Positions 48,008 through 60,479 of a DNA stretch of 64,000 bases are shown here, one piece after another. Origin of the DNA: Sipunculus nudus. Its lineage: Eukaryota > Annelida > Sipuncula > Golfingiida > Sipunculidae. Below the pieces are notes generated by a model. That model saw only the letters and a list, made by a program, of their open reading frames with translations. It made no database searches and was not told the DNA's origin. The stretch covers positions 75,019,642 to 75,083,641 of the forward strand of contig CM049306.1 in the NCBI GenBank assembly GCA_026874595.1. The letters are read 5' to 3'. Each line of letters opens with the position of its first letter. The stretch's first letter is position 1. The translations under genes and the position numbers were made by a program.

Positions 48008-49330
48008 TGATGAAACTGACAGTTGTCATAAAGATGATGAACTGACAGGTGACCAGAGATGATGAAACATGAGTGGTACCAGTAATAATGAAGCTGATAG
48101 TTGTAACGAAGTTGACGAACTGTCAGGTGGCCAGATATGATGAAATTGAGTGGTACCAGTAATGATGAAACTGACATTTGTAACAGAGATGATGAACTGA
48201 CAATTAAGTGACCAGTAATCACGGAACAAAATACTTTGAAAATTTGTTAAAATGTAAGTTATCGCAGCAACACCACAAAGTAGCCTAGTGACCAATGACC
48301 TTATTAAATATGTGTGGATGTTAACGATAATAGCACACGGGCAAGATACCTGTTTTGGTGAGTTTCGTGAAAATCCATCAAAGCCCTCTAAGTTATCAAG
48401 ACGACACTGAAAGTTAACGGACGGATGGAAGGACAGACAGCACGGCGGATGGACAGACAGACAGAGGGTTTACCATAATACTACTCACATGATGGGGTAT
48501 TAAAATGCCTTTCCATGCACGTGCTTGCCTGCTAAGGCGATAAGGCATTATAACGACCCCTGGTAATGATGTAACTTACAGTTATAACAGATATGATGCA
48601 CTGACAGAAGACCAGATATGATGAAACACGAATGGTACCAGTAATGATGAAACTGATAGTTTTGAGAAAATTTATGAACTTACAGGCGACCAGAGATGAT
48701 GAAACATGAGTGGTAGCAGTAATGAGGAAGCTGACTGCTGCAACAGAGATGATGAAACATGAGTGGTACCAAATTAGATGTAGCTGATAGTTGTAACAGA
48801 GATGATGAACTGACAGGTGACCAGAGGTAATGAAACACGAGTGGAACCAGTAATAATTAAACTGACAGTTGTAACAGAAAGGATGAACTGACAGGTGACC
48901 AGATATGATGAAACATGAGTGGTACCAGTAATGATGAAACTGACATCTGTAACAGAGATGATGAACTGTCAGGTGATCAGGGATCATGAAACATGAGTGG
49001 TACCAGTAATGATGAAGCTGATAGTTGTCATAAAGATGATGAATTGACAAGTGACCAGAGATTATGAAACATGAGTGGTACCAGTAATGATGAAGCCGAT
49101 AGTTGTCATAAAGATGATGAACTGACAGGTGACCAGAGATGATGAAACATGACTGGTACCAGTGATACTGAAACTGTTGTAAATACTTAATTGACATTTT
49201 GATTTGTAGAATATACAAGATGGTACAACTAAGATGGGATTGAGCATGAGCACAGCTCATTAGTAGCTTTTTCCTGTTTTTTTTTTTTTTTTACAATAAT
49301 ATGACATAATATGAAACTGACAGTGATACC
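48008..49330 (+). repeat. ~75-bp minisatellite, right block
   Basis: Many units of TGATGAACTGACAGGTGACCAGAGATGATGAAACATGAGTGGTACCAGTAATGATGAA type, broken by a non-repeat segment at about 48264-48560. The minus-strand frames (up to 242 codons, HHYWYHSCFIISGHLSVHHL) are repeat translations, not genes. It lies in a FAX-3 intron. Confidence 0.9.
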
Positions 49331-49520
49331 AGAGATGGCGGTACCAGAGATGATGAAAATGACAATGGCTCAGGGGAACCGCCCATAAATGATACAATGA
49401 AAACATATAAATGCCCTCCAATGCTTTTCAGACATTTGTTTGTTAAAGCAATGCAATAAAGTTCACTAGTGTAAACAATCCCAGCCACTGTCCTTCTGTA
49501 TGAAAGTACCTGATATATCA

Positions 49521-49715
<195 letters not shown>

Positions 49716-50146
49716 TTATTATATATCAGACAAAAAATTAATTCGGCCAATGAAGAAAATAAAGATAGCTCTTTCATCATTCATTGTAAAGGTTCTAGAC
49801 TAGCGCTAAACTGTCTGCATGCTTGTGGCTGGGTGTTCAGACATTCAATGCTGGGTGGGCGTGGCTGCTGTAGCTCTGCTTACTCATCTAACTTCTCTAC
49901 TCGTCCTTGTTATCGTAAGATCTGGATCTATACTGAGAATGCGTTTTGGATACCTTCGCACTTTGCTTGTAGTGATATCTAGTTTTATATTCACGGACAT
50001 CGCTTCATTTTCTGCTTATAACATGTGGAGGCCAACACCTGGAATCTAACTGATGTTGGCCTCAGCTTGCTAGAGTCAGCATGATAAGCTTGAACACCGA
50101 CTCAATTTTCAAAAAGTTCAGTTTAATTCCCACGCAGGTATATATA

Positions 50147-50340
50147 CAGGGAAGTCTCGTTATATCGGGGTCCGTTACAACGGAAGACTCGAGTTACGGA
50201 CAAATCTCTAGGGAACAATCAAGTGAAAGTTAACATTGGCTTCGATATAACGGAAAACTCGAGTTCAAGATCCGAACGAACTTACATGAAACAAAATGAA
50301 CCTCGCCCTTATATTCAGAATCGTTATAATGAACTATAGT
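50147..50340 (+). mobile_element. Possible pogo/Tigger-like end
   Basis: The sequence after TATATA reads CAGGGAAGTCTCGTTATATCGG, which resembles Tigger/pogo termini, and related words (GATATAACGGAAAACTCGAG) recur at about 50247. No matching right end was found, so the boundaries are uncertain. Confidence 0.4.
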
Positions 50341-51736
50341 GGCGGCGGTCAGGTCCAAGTTTCCCCAGTTGTTTGATCTTTATTTAACCCAGCCTTGACG
50401 GCTAATGACGGGCTTATTAATACATGACAGGCCAGGTTTTCACAACCAGGCTATAGTCGAGTGGTTAATGGTTATGTCACCGCTGTTTACTCCCCTGTCT
50501 TGCTTGAGCGCAGGCGTGTTCACACCTCGCGTTATGCTTGATTAGTTAGTGAGATCGATGTCAAATTGTCTGGTAAATAACCTTGTCACATACCTCATTA
50601 ATTGAGAATCAAAAGATACCATAAAGTATATTTAGCCAAACAATTATGGCATAATTATCCAAACAATGTAGCTTTGAATAATTAGATATAAATAGGATAT
50701 GATCTTGCTCTGATGACCATTCAGTCTTCAGACCGTCAGACTCACAACACGATATTCAGGATGGATCAACCGCCAGCAAAGAGACGTCCCTTGCTAACAC
50801 ACTGAAGAATTTTTGGCATGCCCCAACAGTGCTGGATTCACCATACGGATGTAAACAGGCTAGCATCACGTATTATTTCACGAGAGAATTTGTCAGCAGA
50901 TTATGTACATTAACGTTGAAAATTTTGCTTTGTATATATGTTCATTATGTAATTAACACGTTTTATTTTATATGAACTTTTTGTTCTTTTTGGATCGATT
51001 CGTTACAGTTCCCTTTACTCACTGAAGTCTCCATACCCCTCATATAGGGACAAACCGGGGATATCGGCAGAGTGGCCTTTATGCCTTGATCAGACAGGCA
51101 CCATTTGTCAAGCCTGGTCAGCATGCTCCCCTACTGTGCTTGCCTCTTGACAGTACCAGAGTCTGCACAGTATCTGTTTACCCACTGAGCGCTTTCCTGC
51201 GCTTGACTCTGGACCTAATATGCATGTATGGGTACTATGAAAACTGATATATAAACGTGTATATGTATAAATACATATGTATTAATTATTATTACTACTA
51301 TATGTCATATATTTTAGAGTATGAAAATATACATTTTTTATTTTCAATTATGAACCATGGTTTTATTAAGGTAAGTTACAGGTGCATTGGGAGAGTATGG
51401 GAGGGGGTATCCCCCTTCCATTTTGGGAAATGATTTTAATAAGCAATGTAAAGAGGACATTTAGAGGCAATTTTCACCTAAAAAATGAGGATTACCTGTT
51501 CCTGAAAAATTGTTCTCTTATGTTTTTGCGTTATGTAGTCAAACTGTTTAAAGGTTTAATATTTAATATATATTTCTTCAAAATTAAGATATAAATTCCA
51601 ATCGTTTTCAGCATGTTAAAGTTATAATGGCACAAAGACGCATTTACGTTTATAACTTGCAAAACATTATCCTTTACATGTAATGCTCGAAGTGAAATAA
51701 CTGATATTTTGAAGTCTTATGTTAAACTTTGCATTA

Positions 51737-51905
51737 TACCGGGGCCCGTGGTCTCGTCAGCAAAGAGGAAACTATAAGAGCACAGATCGCGAGTTTCAGT
51801 ACCGGTATCACCAGATGAGCCGTGAGATTGTTCACGCTCGACCCCAACCAGAGCCTGGTGCTCTGCAGATGTTCTGCAGCTGTTAATAAATATCCTCAAC
51901 TAATG
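51737..51905 (+). repeat. Possible degenerate tRNA-like SINE
   Basis: A CCGTGGTCTCGTCAGCAAAG block followed about 40 bp later by GCGAGTTTCAGTACCGG looks like decayed box A and box B sequences of a tRNA-Leu/Ser-type head. The rest is not recognisable. Confidence 0.3.
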
Positions 51906-52168
51906 AATTTGATAGTAATAAACTGCAGATAACCTAAATAAAATCAAATTGCTTATTAATAAAAAGAAATATGAAAAATGAAAATTAATCACGAAAATTG
52001 GGAAATTAGATAATATGAGCGATATTGCAGCTCAGCCCCTCTGGATCGGCCACTGATAGAAAAGGCAATTGGATATATAAATATTTGTATTAGATTAAAT
52101 GAAATTCCGAAAGGACGGCGAGAACTGGGTGCAACTGGGGGGGGGGGCATGCCCCCTCCTCCCCCTGA

Positions 52169-52170
52169 TA

Positions 52171-52226
<56 letters not shown>
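52169..52226. repeat. (TA)n microsatellite
   Basis: TA repeat that ends about 60 bp before the large inverted repeat at 52289. Confidence 0.9.
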
Positions 52227-52229
<3 letters not shown>

Positions 52230-52288
52230 GGTAGTGTTACCCTCCGGTGTAAAGTGCTCTATGACCTATATAGACTAGGCCAGAGCGG

Positions 52289-52442
52289 TATAACTCTGGA
52301 GAAAAACAACACTTAATTCACAAAAGTCTGTTTCACGGGGTGCGACCCGATCATCAGGTGAATGTGGTTAGAATCACCTGATGATCGGGTCGCACCCCGT
52401 GAAACAGACTGTTGTGAATTAAGTGTTGTTTTTCTCCAGAGT

Positions 52443-52446
<4 letters not shown>
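52289..52446. ncRNA. Inverted repeat with hammerhead-ribozyme-like core
   Basis: Two 73-nt arms (52289-52361 and 52374-52446) are reverse complements with one mismatch and a 12-nt loop. Each arm encodes CTGATGA, a potential CGGG/CCCG stem with a 6-nt loop, then GAAAC. On the plus strand the core is 52378-52405, followed by a possible ACA/TGT stem III with a GAC loop, cleavage-site U-U at 52412-52413, and stem I TCAC/GTGA (52374-52377 with 52414-52417). The base of stem II is a U-U mismatch, which is unusual. Hammerheads are known in Penelope-like and other small retroelements. Ribozyme activity here is inference only. Confidence 0.45.
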
Positions 52447-52479
<33 letters not shown>

Positions 52480-52661
52480 GTATGCAGAACTAAGTGAACT
52501 CAGAAATTCTATAATCACTGGCAGAGGATTACGTTGACACTCATGGAGTTTTTTAATAAAAAACATCCAGCCAAATAACGATCAGTCTGCATGACTATCA
52601 CCTAGAGTGCTTACACTGACTAATTCCCCCGAGTTTCAATAATATTGTTTTGTGTAGGTCC

Positions 52662-52712
<51 letters not shown>

Positions 52713-52764
52713 TGTCAGAAAGAATGTGTGTTAGAGAGGGAGAGAGTGTGTGTGTGTCTGAGTG

Positions 52765-52825
<61 letters not shown>
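52443..52825. repeat. Cluster of TA, TATG, AG and TG microsatellites
   Basis: (TA)n plus (TATG)n at 52443-52485, (AG)n at 52664-52709, short GT/AG mixtures to 52765, and (TA)n at 52766-52825. Confidence 0.9.
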
Positions 52826-52829
<4 letters not shown>

Positions 52830-53814
52830 TATAAATATAATTCTTCACACACAGGAAGACATAACTGCTAAAATATTATGTAGAATTCAGTTGATTGTAT
52901 AATACATAGTATGATAAACTGTCTGCATTCAACTGTTAGTGAAAGTTTTGTGACAGACAGAGAATATTACTTGCAAGTCTGAACAAACTCATAAAAAATG
53001 GCCCAGATCCGTGCATATGCTGTGTAAGCAGTACTAAGCACTGTAAGCACTGTCCAGGTCGAGAGTCAAGCGCAGGAGAGCACTGAACACCAATGACACA
53101 GCATGGTGATCACTTGATTAGATAATAAGTTTTATCACTAGGTGTTTGTTTTATAATTAATTTTGTCTAACGTTCCAACATTTCACCGCAGGTGTAAAAC
53201 TTTACAGTCTTTCATTTGCATTCACACAGGTTCCTTTTATATTCATGAGGGTTTAAATTTTGCTATTGTGCCCAGACCTATAAAAACTAAGTACAGCGGT
53301 GTTTTATCGATTTAAATTTTAAATTTAGAATAAATCTAATAAATACCTCACTCATTTCTGGTTTAGTCATTAACTCATGATTAAGGTGTGATCCATGAGC
53401 CATTTTAGCACTTCAGTTTTTGTTATTAAGAGAGTGCAACATTTGATTATTCTATTTTATTATTAAAAATAATATATTAAAAGATATAATTTGGCCATCT
53501 ATATATGTTTGTCACAACCCTTTTCTGGTGAAAATCGTAAAGCCCAGGGTTTATCTAATTGGTAACCACCTCAAGCCAATGCCTGATGCCCCTGTGCACT
53601 GGACCATGACAACATCTAGCATGAACTAGTCACCCTACTGTGTTTCAATATAATAAAACAATCCATCCCTAATATGTTTTGGTCAAGGGGTTGTAAAAGT
53701 TTAAGTAATAGCTATTATTCTATTACTTAGGGTTCTATTAATATAACTGTTACTATTACAGGTTAAAATTTCTTGTCTATTACTATTAATATTACAGTTA
53801 CTTTGAAAACCTGT

Positions 53815-53827
53815 AATATATATATAC

Positions 53828-53878
<51 letters not shown>
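53815..53878. repeat. (TA)n microsatellite
   Basis: TA repeat directly adjoining the ZSWIM-like exon remnant. Confidence 0.9.
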
Positions 53879-53879
<1 letters not shown>

Positions 53880-54127
53880 CACCGAGGAAATTACTGAAAT
53901 ACAAGTTGCGGCCACCATGGACACATGCATACATGCATACACAAGGATGTGCACTTTATTTCAGGATTAAATGACTTTAAAATATTAGGACCCGCTTCTA
54001 AATAAGACCCAGCAATGGTTTCCTGTTTCCACAATTTGACATGGTGGGACTTTTGATACAGATTTAGCTTTGTGTCCAAATCACAAAAAGAGGGGAATTC
54101 ATCCCCAACAGAGATGTTGACTGCCAT
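53880..54127 (-). pseudogene. ZSWIM3/FAR1-like N-terminal domain remnant, frameshifted
   Basis: Starts at ATG 54127 with VGDEFPSFCDLDTKLNLYQK and VKLWKQET, like the N-terminal domain of ZSWIM1/3-type SWIM zinc-finger (transposase-derived) proteins. It continues to SFNPEIK. The next expected block, CVHGGRNLYFS, is present but in another frame (53934 frame), the slip lying in a TGCATACATGCATAC stretch. The domain then runs into (TA)n. No SWIM finger or further exon was found. It could be a gene fragment or a dead transposon-derived gene; similarity was judged by eye. Confidence 0.45.
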
Positions 54128-54824
54128 GGTGTTGACAAGCCATTATTAACTATCCTTGATTTCAACCCTTTATATATGTAAAGCCCTGCATGATAGGCCA
54201 CCACGTTTTATTTTATTACATTCATTAATCCCTGATTTATAAGGAAAGTTGCAAGACCAACATATATTCAGTATGTATACTCCCTCACCACTCACCAGAA
54301 ACTCAGAATCTGCTCTCTCACCACTAGTGGTACAAACTTATGAAATCATTGGTGTAACTGATTGCCAAACGATGAAGCTAACCAATACCCACAATAACAT
54401 CAATGGGTTCAAAGGGTCTAGTGCAAAACAAACACACAATCAACAGTGTGTACACTGCATTAATCATCTGACCTGGTCAGTCAATGATATGCAAATACCT
54501 GCTTATGAAATACATGTAGTGTAGGTGTATGTATTCCAGTGAATCAGAATTAATTTTTTACCATACTATTTGATTTATACTACATGCAGTGTGATGCTGC
54601 ATTTTGGTGTTTTCATTTTCCAAGTTAAAATCCAACCTAGTTAACTGTTTCTTTTTAATTCAGCATCATTTTACTATACTACTATACTACTACGTCTTGA
54701 ATGTCACAAGCTAGGCAGCTGACACTTAGTGATATCAGTTAAACATTGTCGGCTGTGCAGTGGCTGGAGTGTGGACTGTCTGGGCAGCCGACAATGCATG
54801 TCTATATATAATAATTATATAATG

Positions 54825-54877
<53 letters not shown>

Positions 54878-55399
54878 GGTCTAATATTATATACATCCCA
54901 TGTAAAATATATTATAATTTTTTAATAGCTGGATTAAAATATCTATCAATATTATCAGTATCTGTCACTATCACAGCATCAGAGTGCGAGTGAGCCCCAG
55001 AGCTCTTCATGCATGTAAGACCGCTGTCAAATATATTTTAGAGGATCCTCACGTCATAATTTAAGATCAAGGGGCCTGAGAGGCTGTTACTTATATAAAT
55101 GCTATTAGTGTCATGTAAAAATAAAGCCTTTGAGACTGAGTTCCTCATGCGCGCACAGTAATCAGTCACGTCTGGAGACCGGAAGTAGAACGTCTCCAGC
55201 TCACGCAAGTTCACGCACTTGGTGAACGAGACTTACGCTCCCTATTTCAATTTCATATATGGAACTATGAAGTGTCAGTAACCTCATATTATTTTATTTT
55301 CTTTTATTATTAAAAATAAAATATTACATGGTATAACATAAACAGTTGTGTTCACTATCTGAATTTCGATATCAAATCGCTGACGCAAACCCATCGGCC

Positions 55400-55690
55400 A
55401 AAGTTTAACATTGGCCAGATCAACCGATGTATGTCACAGTGTACATGCATGGGAATCCGGTCGAGTTCAGAACTATCTGACCTGAGAATTCCGAAGTCAG
55501 CTATTTGATATGGGAAATTCCCATCTCAACTGGTTTACTTCCAGTAAACATATGAGGATTCCCATATCTCAACAGTTGACATGCATGGGAATACCCATCT
55601 CAATTGATTGACTTGGGGTATATTCCAATGTATACACTTTAGTTGACATTGTGATATCCTGAAGTCAACCAGCTGACTTGGTAAAAAGAT
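55400..55690 (+). repeat. Imperfect tandem repeat around CATGGGAATTCCCAT
   Basis: Words such as GACATGCATGGGAATACCCATCTCAA and GACTTGG recur at irregular 40-55 bp spacing. It is diverged and of no clear class. Confidence 0.55.
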
Positions 55691-56283
55691 ATGAAATACA
55701 CTAGTTTAAGAGTTAATCTAAACGATTCAGCTATTTTATTGTTTAAACCTTATTAAGTTATAACAATGGGCCTAATTTAATTTTACTAAAAAGTGGCTAT
55801 ATTCATACAGTTTTGTTTTCAAATAATGAATATGTAAAATGATAATGTTGTGGCAGGGAATTATAAATTTAATGCTAAGTTTTATTCCATTTTCCACATT
55901 CACAAATGTGTATATCCCTGTTATTTTACAGCATTGTTCAAGTGCATGCAGATTTTAATCAGCAATGTTTATTTGTATCTTGTTTTTTTTTTTATTTGTA
56001 TTTATGACATGGACCTAATATATGCACTAGATTTCCAAGGAAGATCTTGTTTTTCAAAACAAATATTTATATACAATGTACTATTGCAAATCGTGCACCT
56101 TAGATTACTAAATAACTTCTCAAACCTAATTTAGCTAATTGAACACATTTGTAATATGATAATAAGGTGTAAAAAATAAAACAATTGACCATTCTAGATA
56201 TTTTACAGTAAACTAGTGTATTTCTGATTCAGGATATTTCGAAGTCAGCTGCAAATAACAAAAGATCATTAATATTACATGTA

Positions 56284-56287
<4 letters not shown>

Positions 56288-56359
<72 letters not shown>

Positions 56360-56364
56360 ATAAT
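56288..56364. repeat. (TA)n microsatellite
   Basis: The longest TA tract in the window, with a TTTA interruption near 56344. Confidence 0.9.
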
Positions 56365-59300
56365 ATAAATAATATTAGATCTTTTATATTATTTGTCAAC
56401 AATGATGTTCCCTTGGGTCATCGATAATTACTTAAGATAATATGTGAATATTGACATCATAGAAAATTGTCCCATTTGTGTTCCACATGCTGCAAAATAA
56501 TGTTTATTCTAATGAAAAATCTTTAGGTGAGATATTAAAAATATCACATTTGTGAAACCCTGAAAAAGGGGAAATCGTGAAAAGTTAACCTGGCGAATAT
56601 GAAGCAAACCACAGTTTATGTTGTAGCATGCTCTATTATTATTTGACTATATATATTTATGGCATGGTTATAGGCATGATTAGAATTGTGAATTAGCATG
56701 GGTGAGACTTATTTATTTTCTAAAAACAAAATTTTAGTGTTCATCATCTTTGGCATCTTTACTCATCCTGAAGGACCAGTCAAGCCAAAATATCATTGGT
56801 CTTGAAGAAAAAAATATTTATTTTCTTTATTCATTCTTACAGTCACAATAAACTAAAACAAATCATGGTATTTGTTACACGGTTTATCTGGTAAGCTATC
56901 ATGTCACAGATGTGCTCTTTATTCAATACATTGGTATTGACTTTCAATTAGAACGGTTTCAATGAGACGCTGGTTTACACTTACACGCTTGATAAATAAG
57001 TATAAAACAGGATTTCTAAATTTTAAGTTATTGGAAAGTATATAAAAATTTTGGTGAAGATAAAATACTCTCTAAACACTGCTCAATGAAGCCTGTGCAT
57101 GATCATTAACTGGACTGTACCAGCCACAAAGAGCCTGTTACATGAGTTGCCCATTATTACAAAAATATGGTGGGTTCCGTATATAATTAATCGCACCATA
57201 CATTAGCTGCGGACATGACAGGCCAGGTCGTTAATTTTACTTACATGTTTATACTTGTGACAAACCCCTCCACCCCTCTAAGGTGTGGCAATCTCCAGGG
57301 ACACAGAAATAATTACAAATAAATTTGTAATCGGCATATAAGGTAGTTCACCTTTTTAAGTTAGACTTTTACGGACAAGTACTCAAGCAATACTATATAT
57401 TATTCAAGCAATAACTGGTACACAAAATTTATCCGAATTTACAGAATTTATACAAAAATTGCAGAACTAAAATACAAAAATTATGGTTGACATTTATGCA
57501 GACGTGTGACACAGCAGCCTGTTATCGAGTAACACATGCAGGACATTTGGTGTGAGAGATAAAATCAAACAGCCATTCATATGGGGTTGCCATAGGCGTA
57601 TTACTGATCTGTAAAGTAACACAGCTATTTAAAAAAATCCTTTAAAAATATTTAGTTCTTTCTGAACTTTTTTACAATTCGGTAGATTCGGGTGTTAGTC
57701 ATACATTCAGTAGTTTCATGCATTTTCAACAATGAAATAGCCGGGTCATGCATATATAATTTGTCCCAAAGACTGATATTGTGTGCATCATCATACTCTG
57801 TTGTGACGCCTATACATTCTTAATCTTGTATCAATAAAAATGCTGACAACTGACATTTCCCTATAAATATGTACACATAATTTACCCTGGGTTACCAGGA
57901 ACGGATGCAGCATAATTATCGCAAGTGAGTGGGATCTGTTTTGATTGATTTTAACTTATATTACTGTAATCTTGAAGGTGCTTACAGGAAACATGCACTT
58001 ATATTAACACATAGAAACACTATATAATGAGGCAAATTAAAGAAGAATGCCTTGGAATACATATGAAACAAAAACATAAAATATGGAGTATGCCACTGCA
58101 GTAAATATATCCTTATTATAATTTACCGTTTCCTTGTGCTAACTACATTACAGTCTTTGAAATCTATCTGCACACTGATCCAGAGTTTGAGGGGACTGTT
58201 TTGATATGTATATATGTAGGGACTTGCACAAAAAAAAATCATTTTTATTTTTCTTGGACATCTATATTATTGGATAGAGAAAAAGAAATGATGACTTATG
58301 GCACCAAGCTAAAAATATAATTATTATCAACAAGTGAGATATTTAAAAGGAAAGTTCCTGAAATGTGCAGTGTTTTGTTCACCTGCCCTCTTAATTAAGC
58401 CCTACCCTAACTGTGACAACAAGAAGAGGCCAGAGGTACCCAAGGGACACACACTGACACCTGAAACCTCACCCTGACATACAAGGGCAGCCATGTATGA
58501 CTTCCCAAGAAACCACCCAAACATATCAGGAAACCACACCCACTTACATTATGCCACGCCCACAGTCACATAACCTGGAACTGTTGGAAGAACAAAATAC
58601 TGATTTTCAACTCTTCATAAATGAATGTTGGAATATAAAAAAAATATGGATATCATAGTATAAAAATATACACAATGTTATGATGTTCAATAAATAAATA
58701 CATATACAACTGCATATATATTCAGACAATGTGGACGTTTTTATTGTTGTATGTTATTCCATTGGCTGAACAGGCCGTACCTATCTCCTGCTCAGGCATG
58801 ATGTACCTGAAATAAAATACAGATATAATTTAATAAAAAAAGTATATACAGGTAATACAATATGACTGAAAATCTTTCAGTGTGTGAATTATATTTACTA
58901 ACCAAGCTTCAACTTAACTGGAGCCGTTGAGGTATTTTACAACTTATTAACAACAGCTACGTTGAATTTACACAAAGTGTTATAAATATAAAATAATAAT
59001 ATCAGGAATATATACCATAAACAAATTACTTTTAGTAACAGAGTAATAACAAAGAGGCGCACGATCAACCATGCATGGGCCTGGCATTATTATTATTTTT
59101 GTCCACTGACACTGTCAAATACATGAGATAAAGCGTCCCGCAGAGATCGCGACACGATCCGTCACAGAACTCTCAAACACCGGGCTTTTACGTAATAATC
59201 AGCTGTCATTCTGACGGGTGACAGCAGATGAAACCACATCCTGGCAGTTACAAGACAGTGAAACCACACTGACAAATAAAACTCGATTTTTAGCACCTGC

Positions 59301-59391
59301 GCCGACATAGATAACAATGTTTACAAATCGGACGCGTTCTTTGTAGACGTCTTTGTACGTACATGTACTGCATCTGACTATATTCCATCGG

Positions 59392-60360
59392 CAGTGTTTA
59401 AAACCCGGACCCCAGAGATCCCGGACCCCAAATACCAATTTCCACACTGTCGATTATATATACAGATAAAAACACCCCTGTTGCTGATATAAGAACAAAG
59501 TAAAGTCCCTCAATGTTGAAGCTTTGTAAATAACCATTTCAATGAAAATTTTAAGTATACAAAATATTTAGCTGAGGATGGACCCAACTGCTTGACTTTG
59601 ATGACTATTCCATTTTTAAAGGACCCTGGGAAACGCCGCTCATATTTTCATTTATGATTCCATGAGAAAGAATAAGCACTCGTGTCAAACATTAAATATG
59701 ATTATTTGTTATTTCAAGTGAAAATATTATAGTGCAAGCACACTGAAGTGCGCCAGCGGTCAATGCATGGGGACCTGAGACTGATATATCGATATCAGAG
59801 CTCTTCCACATAACACGGGGTTTATGTTCCATTCATGAAAACAATGCAATTTACATTTGGTAACAATATAATTACCCAAAGGAATTGTTGATGACTTGCA
59901 TTTCAAGAAACGACAGGTACAAACATAATGATTTAAAAAAATGTTCTTATTATACTTTTTATTTCGCTAAACATGAAACAAATAGCAAATATAAGAACCT
60001 GAAGAAAAAATAAGACAAAATGAAAATAATAAAGATACAAAAACACAATAATTAAATCATATGGTTGTTATGCCTAAACGGGATGTTAAAATATGTACAA
60101 ATGAAATGGTAAAACAACGAGTAAAAGGGGTCCGTGGGATCCGTGAGGTCAGTGCGCCAGGGACGGTGGGGTAAATTATCAACTTTTGTTGCATAACAGA
60201 CCATTTTTTATGTTTTATTAACACACATTATGTAAAAAAAGTGTTAAGATACTATTCTGCTAAATATCTCGACAAATTACCATATGAGAGTTTCAAGAAT
60301 TATAGATTTTTTCTTGGGGTCCGGGATCCGGGGTCCGTGGGGTCCGGGTTTTACACACTG
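59392..60360. mobile_element. 969-bp TIR element with GGACCCC-rich ends
   Basis: The left end is CAGTGTTTAAAACCCGGACC, followed by AGATCCCGGACCCC. The right end on the minus strand is CAGTGTGTAAAACCCGGACC, followed by an extra GGACCCC unit and GGATCCCGGACCCC. The flanks carry the similar words TATATTCCATCGG (left) and TATATTCTATCGG (right, 2 bp off the end), too imperfect to call a target duplication. The interior is AT-rich with no transposase; CAGTG ends suggest a non-autonomous hAT. Confidence 0.65.
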
Positions 60361-60479
60361 CCTATATTCTATCGGTCTCAGCAATGTATTATTCTCATAA
60401 CTTTGCCTAAATCAACTTAAAAAAGTTTGACCCCTATTTCGGTAGCTAAATATTGATAAAACTTAAAGGGATTGTCTCA

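Larger units (their letters stand above)
54128..59391. other. Gene-free stretch
   Basis: AT-rich, with (TA)n at 54829-54875 and 56288-56364, and an imperfect minisatellite at 55400-55690. I saw no open frame resembling a known protein on either strand. A short minus-strand frame ending at about 58727 (M-P-E-Q-E-I-G...) follows a good TTATTTCAG acceptor but has no recognisable homology. Confidence 0.5.

Noticed and set aside
48532-49260. 242-codon minus-strand frame rich in HHYWYHSCF
   Set aside because: Translation of the ~75-bp minisatellite; no domain.
49819-50049. Plus-strand 76-codon frame with two hydrophobic stretches, possible membrane protein or missing FAX-3 N-terminus
   Set aside because: It is on the wrong strand for FAX-3, has no recognisable motif and no supporting splice context.
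58725-58807. Possible minus-strand terminal exon after TTATTTCAG ending in a short MPEQEIG frame
   Set aside because: There is a good acceptor but only ~25 codons, no homology I recognise and no linked upstream exon.
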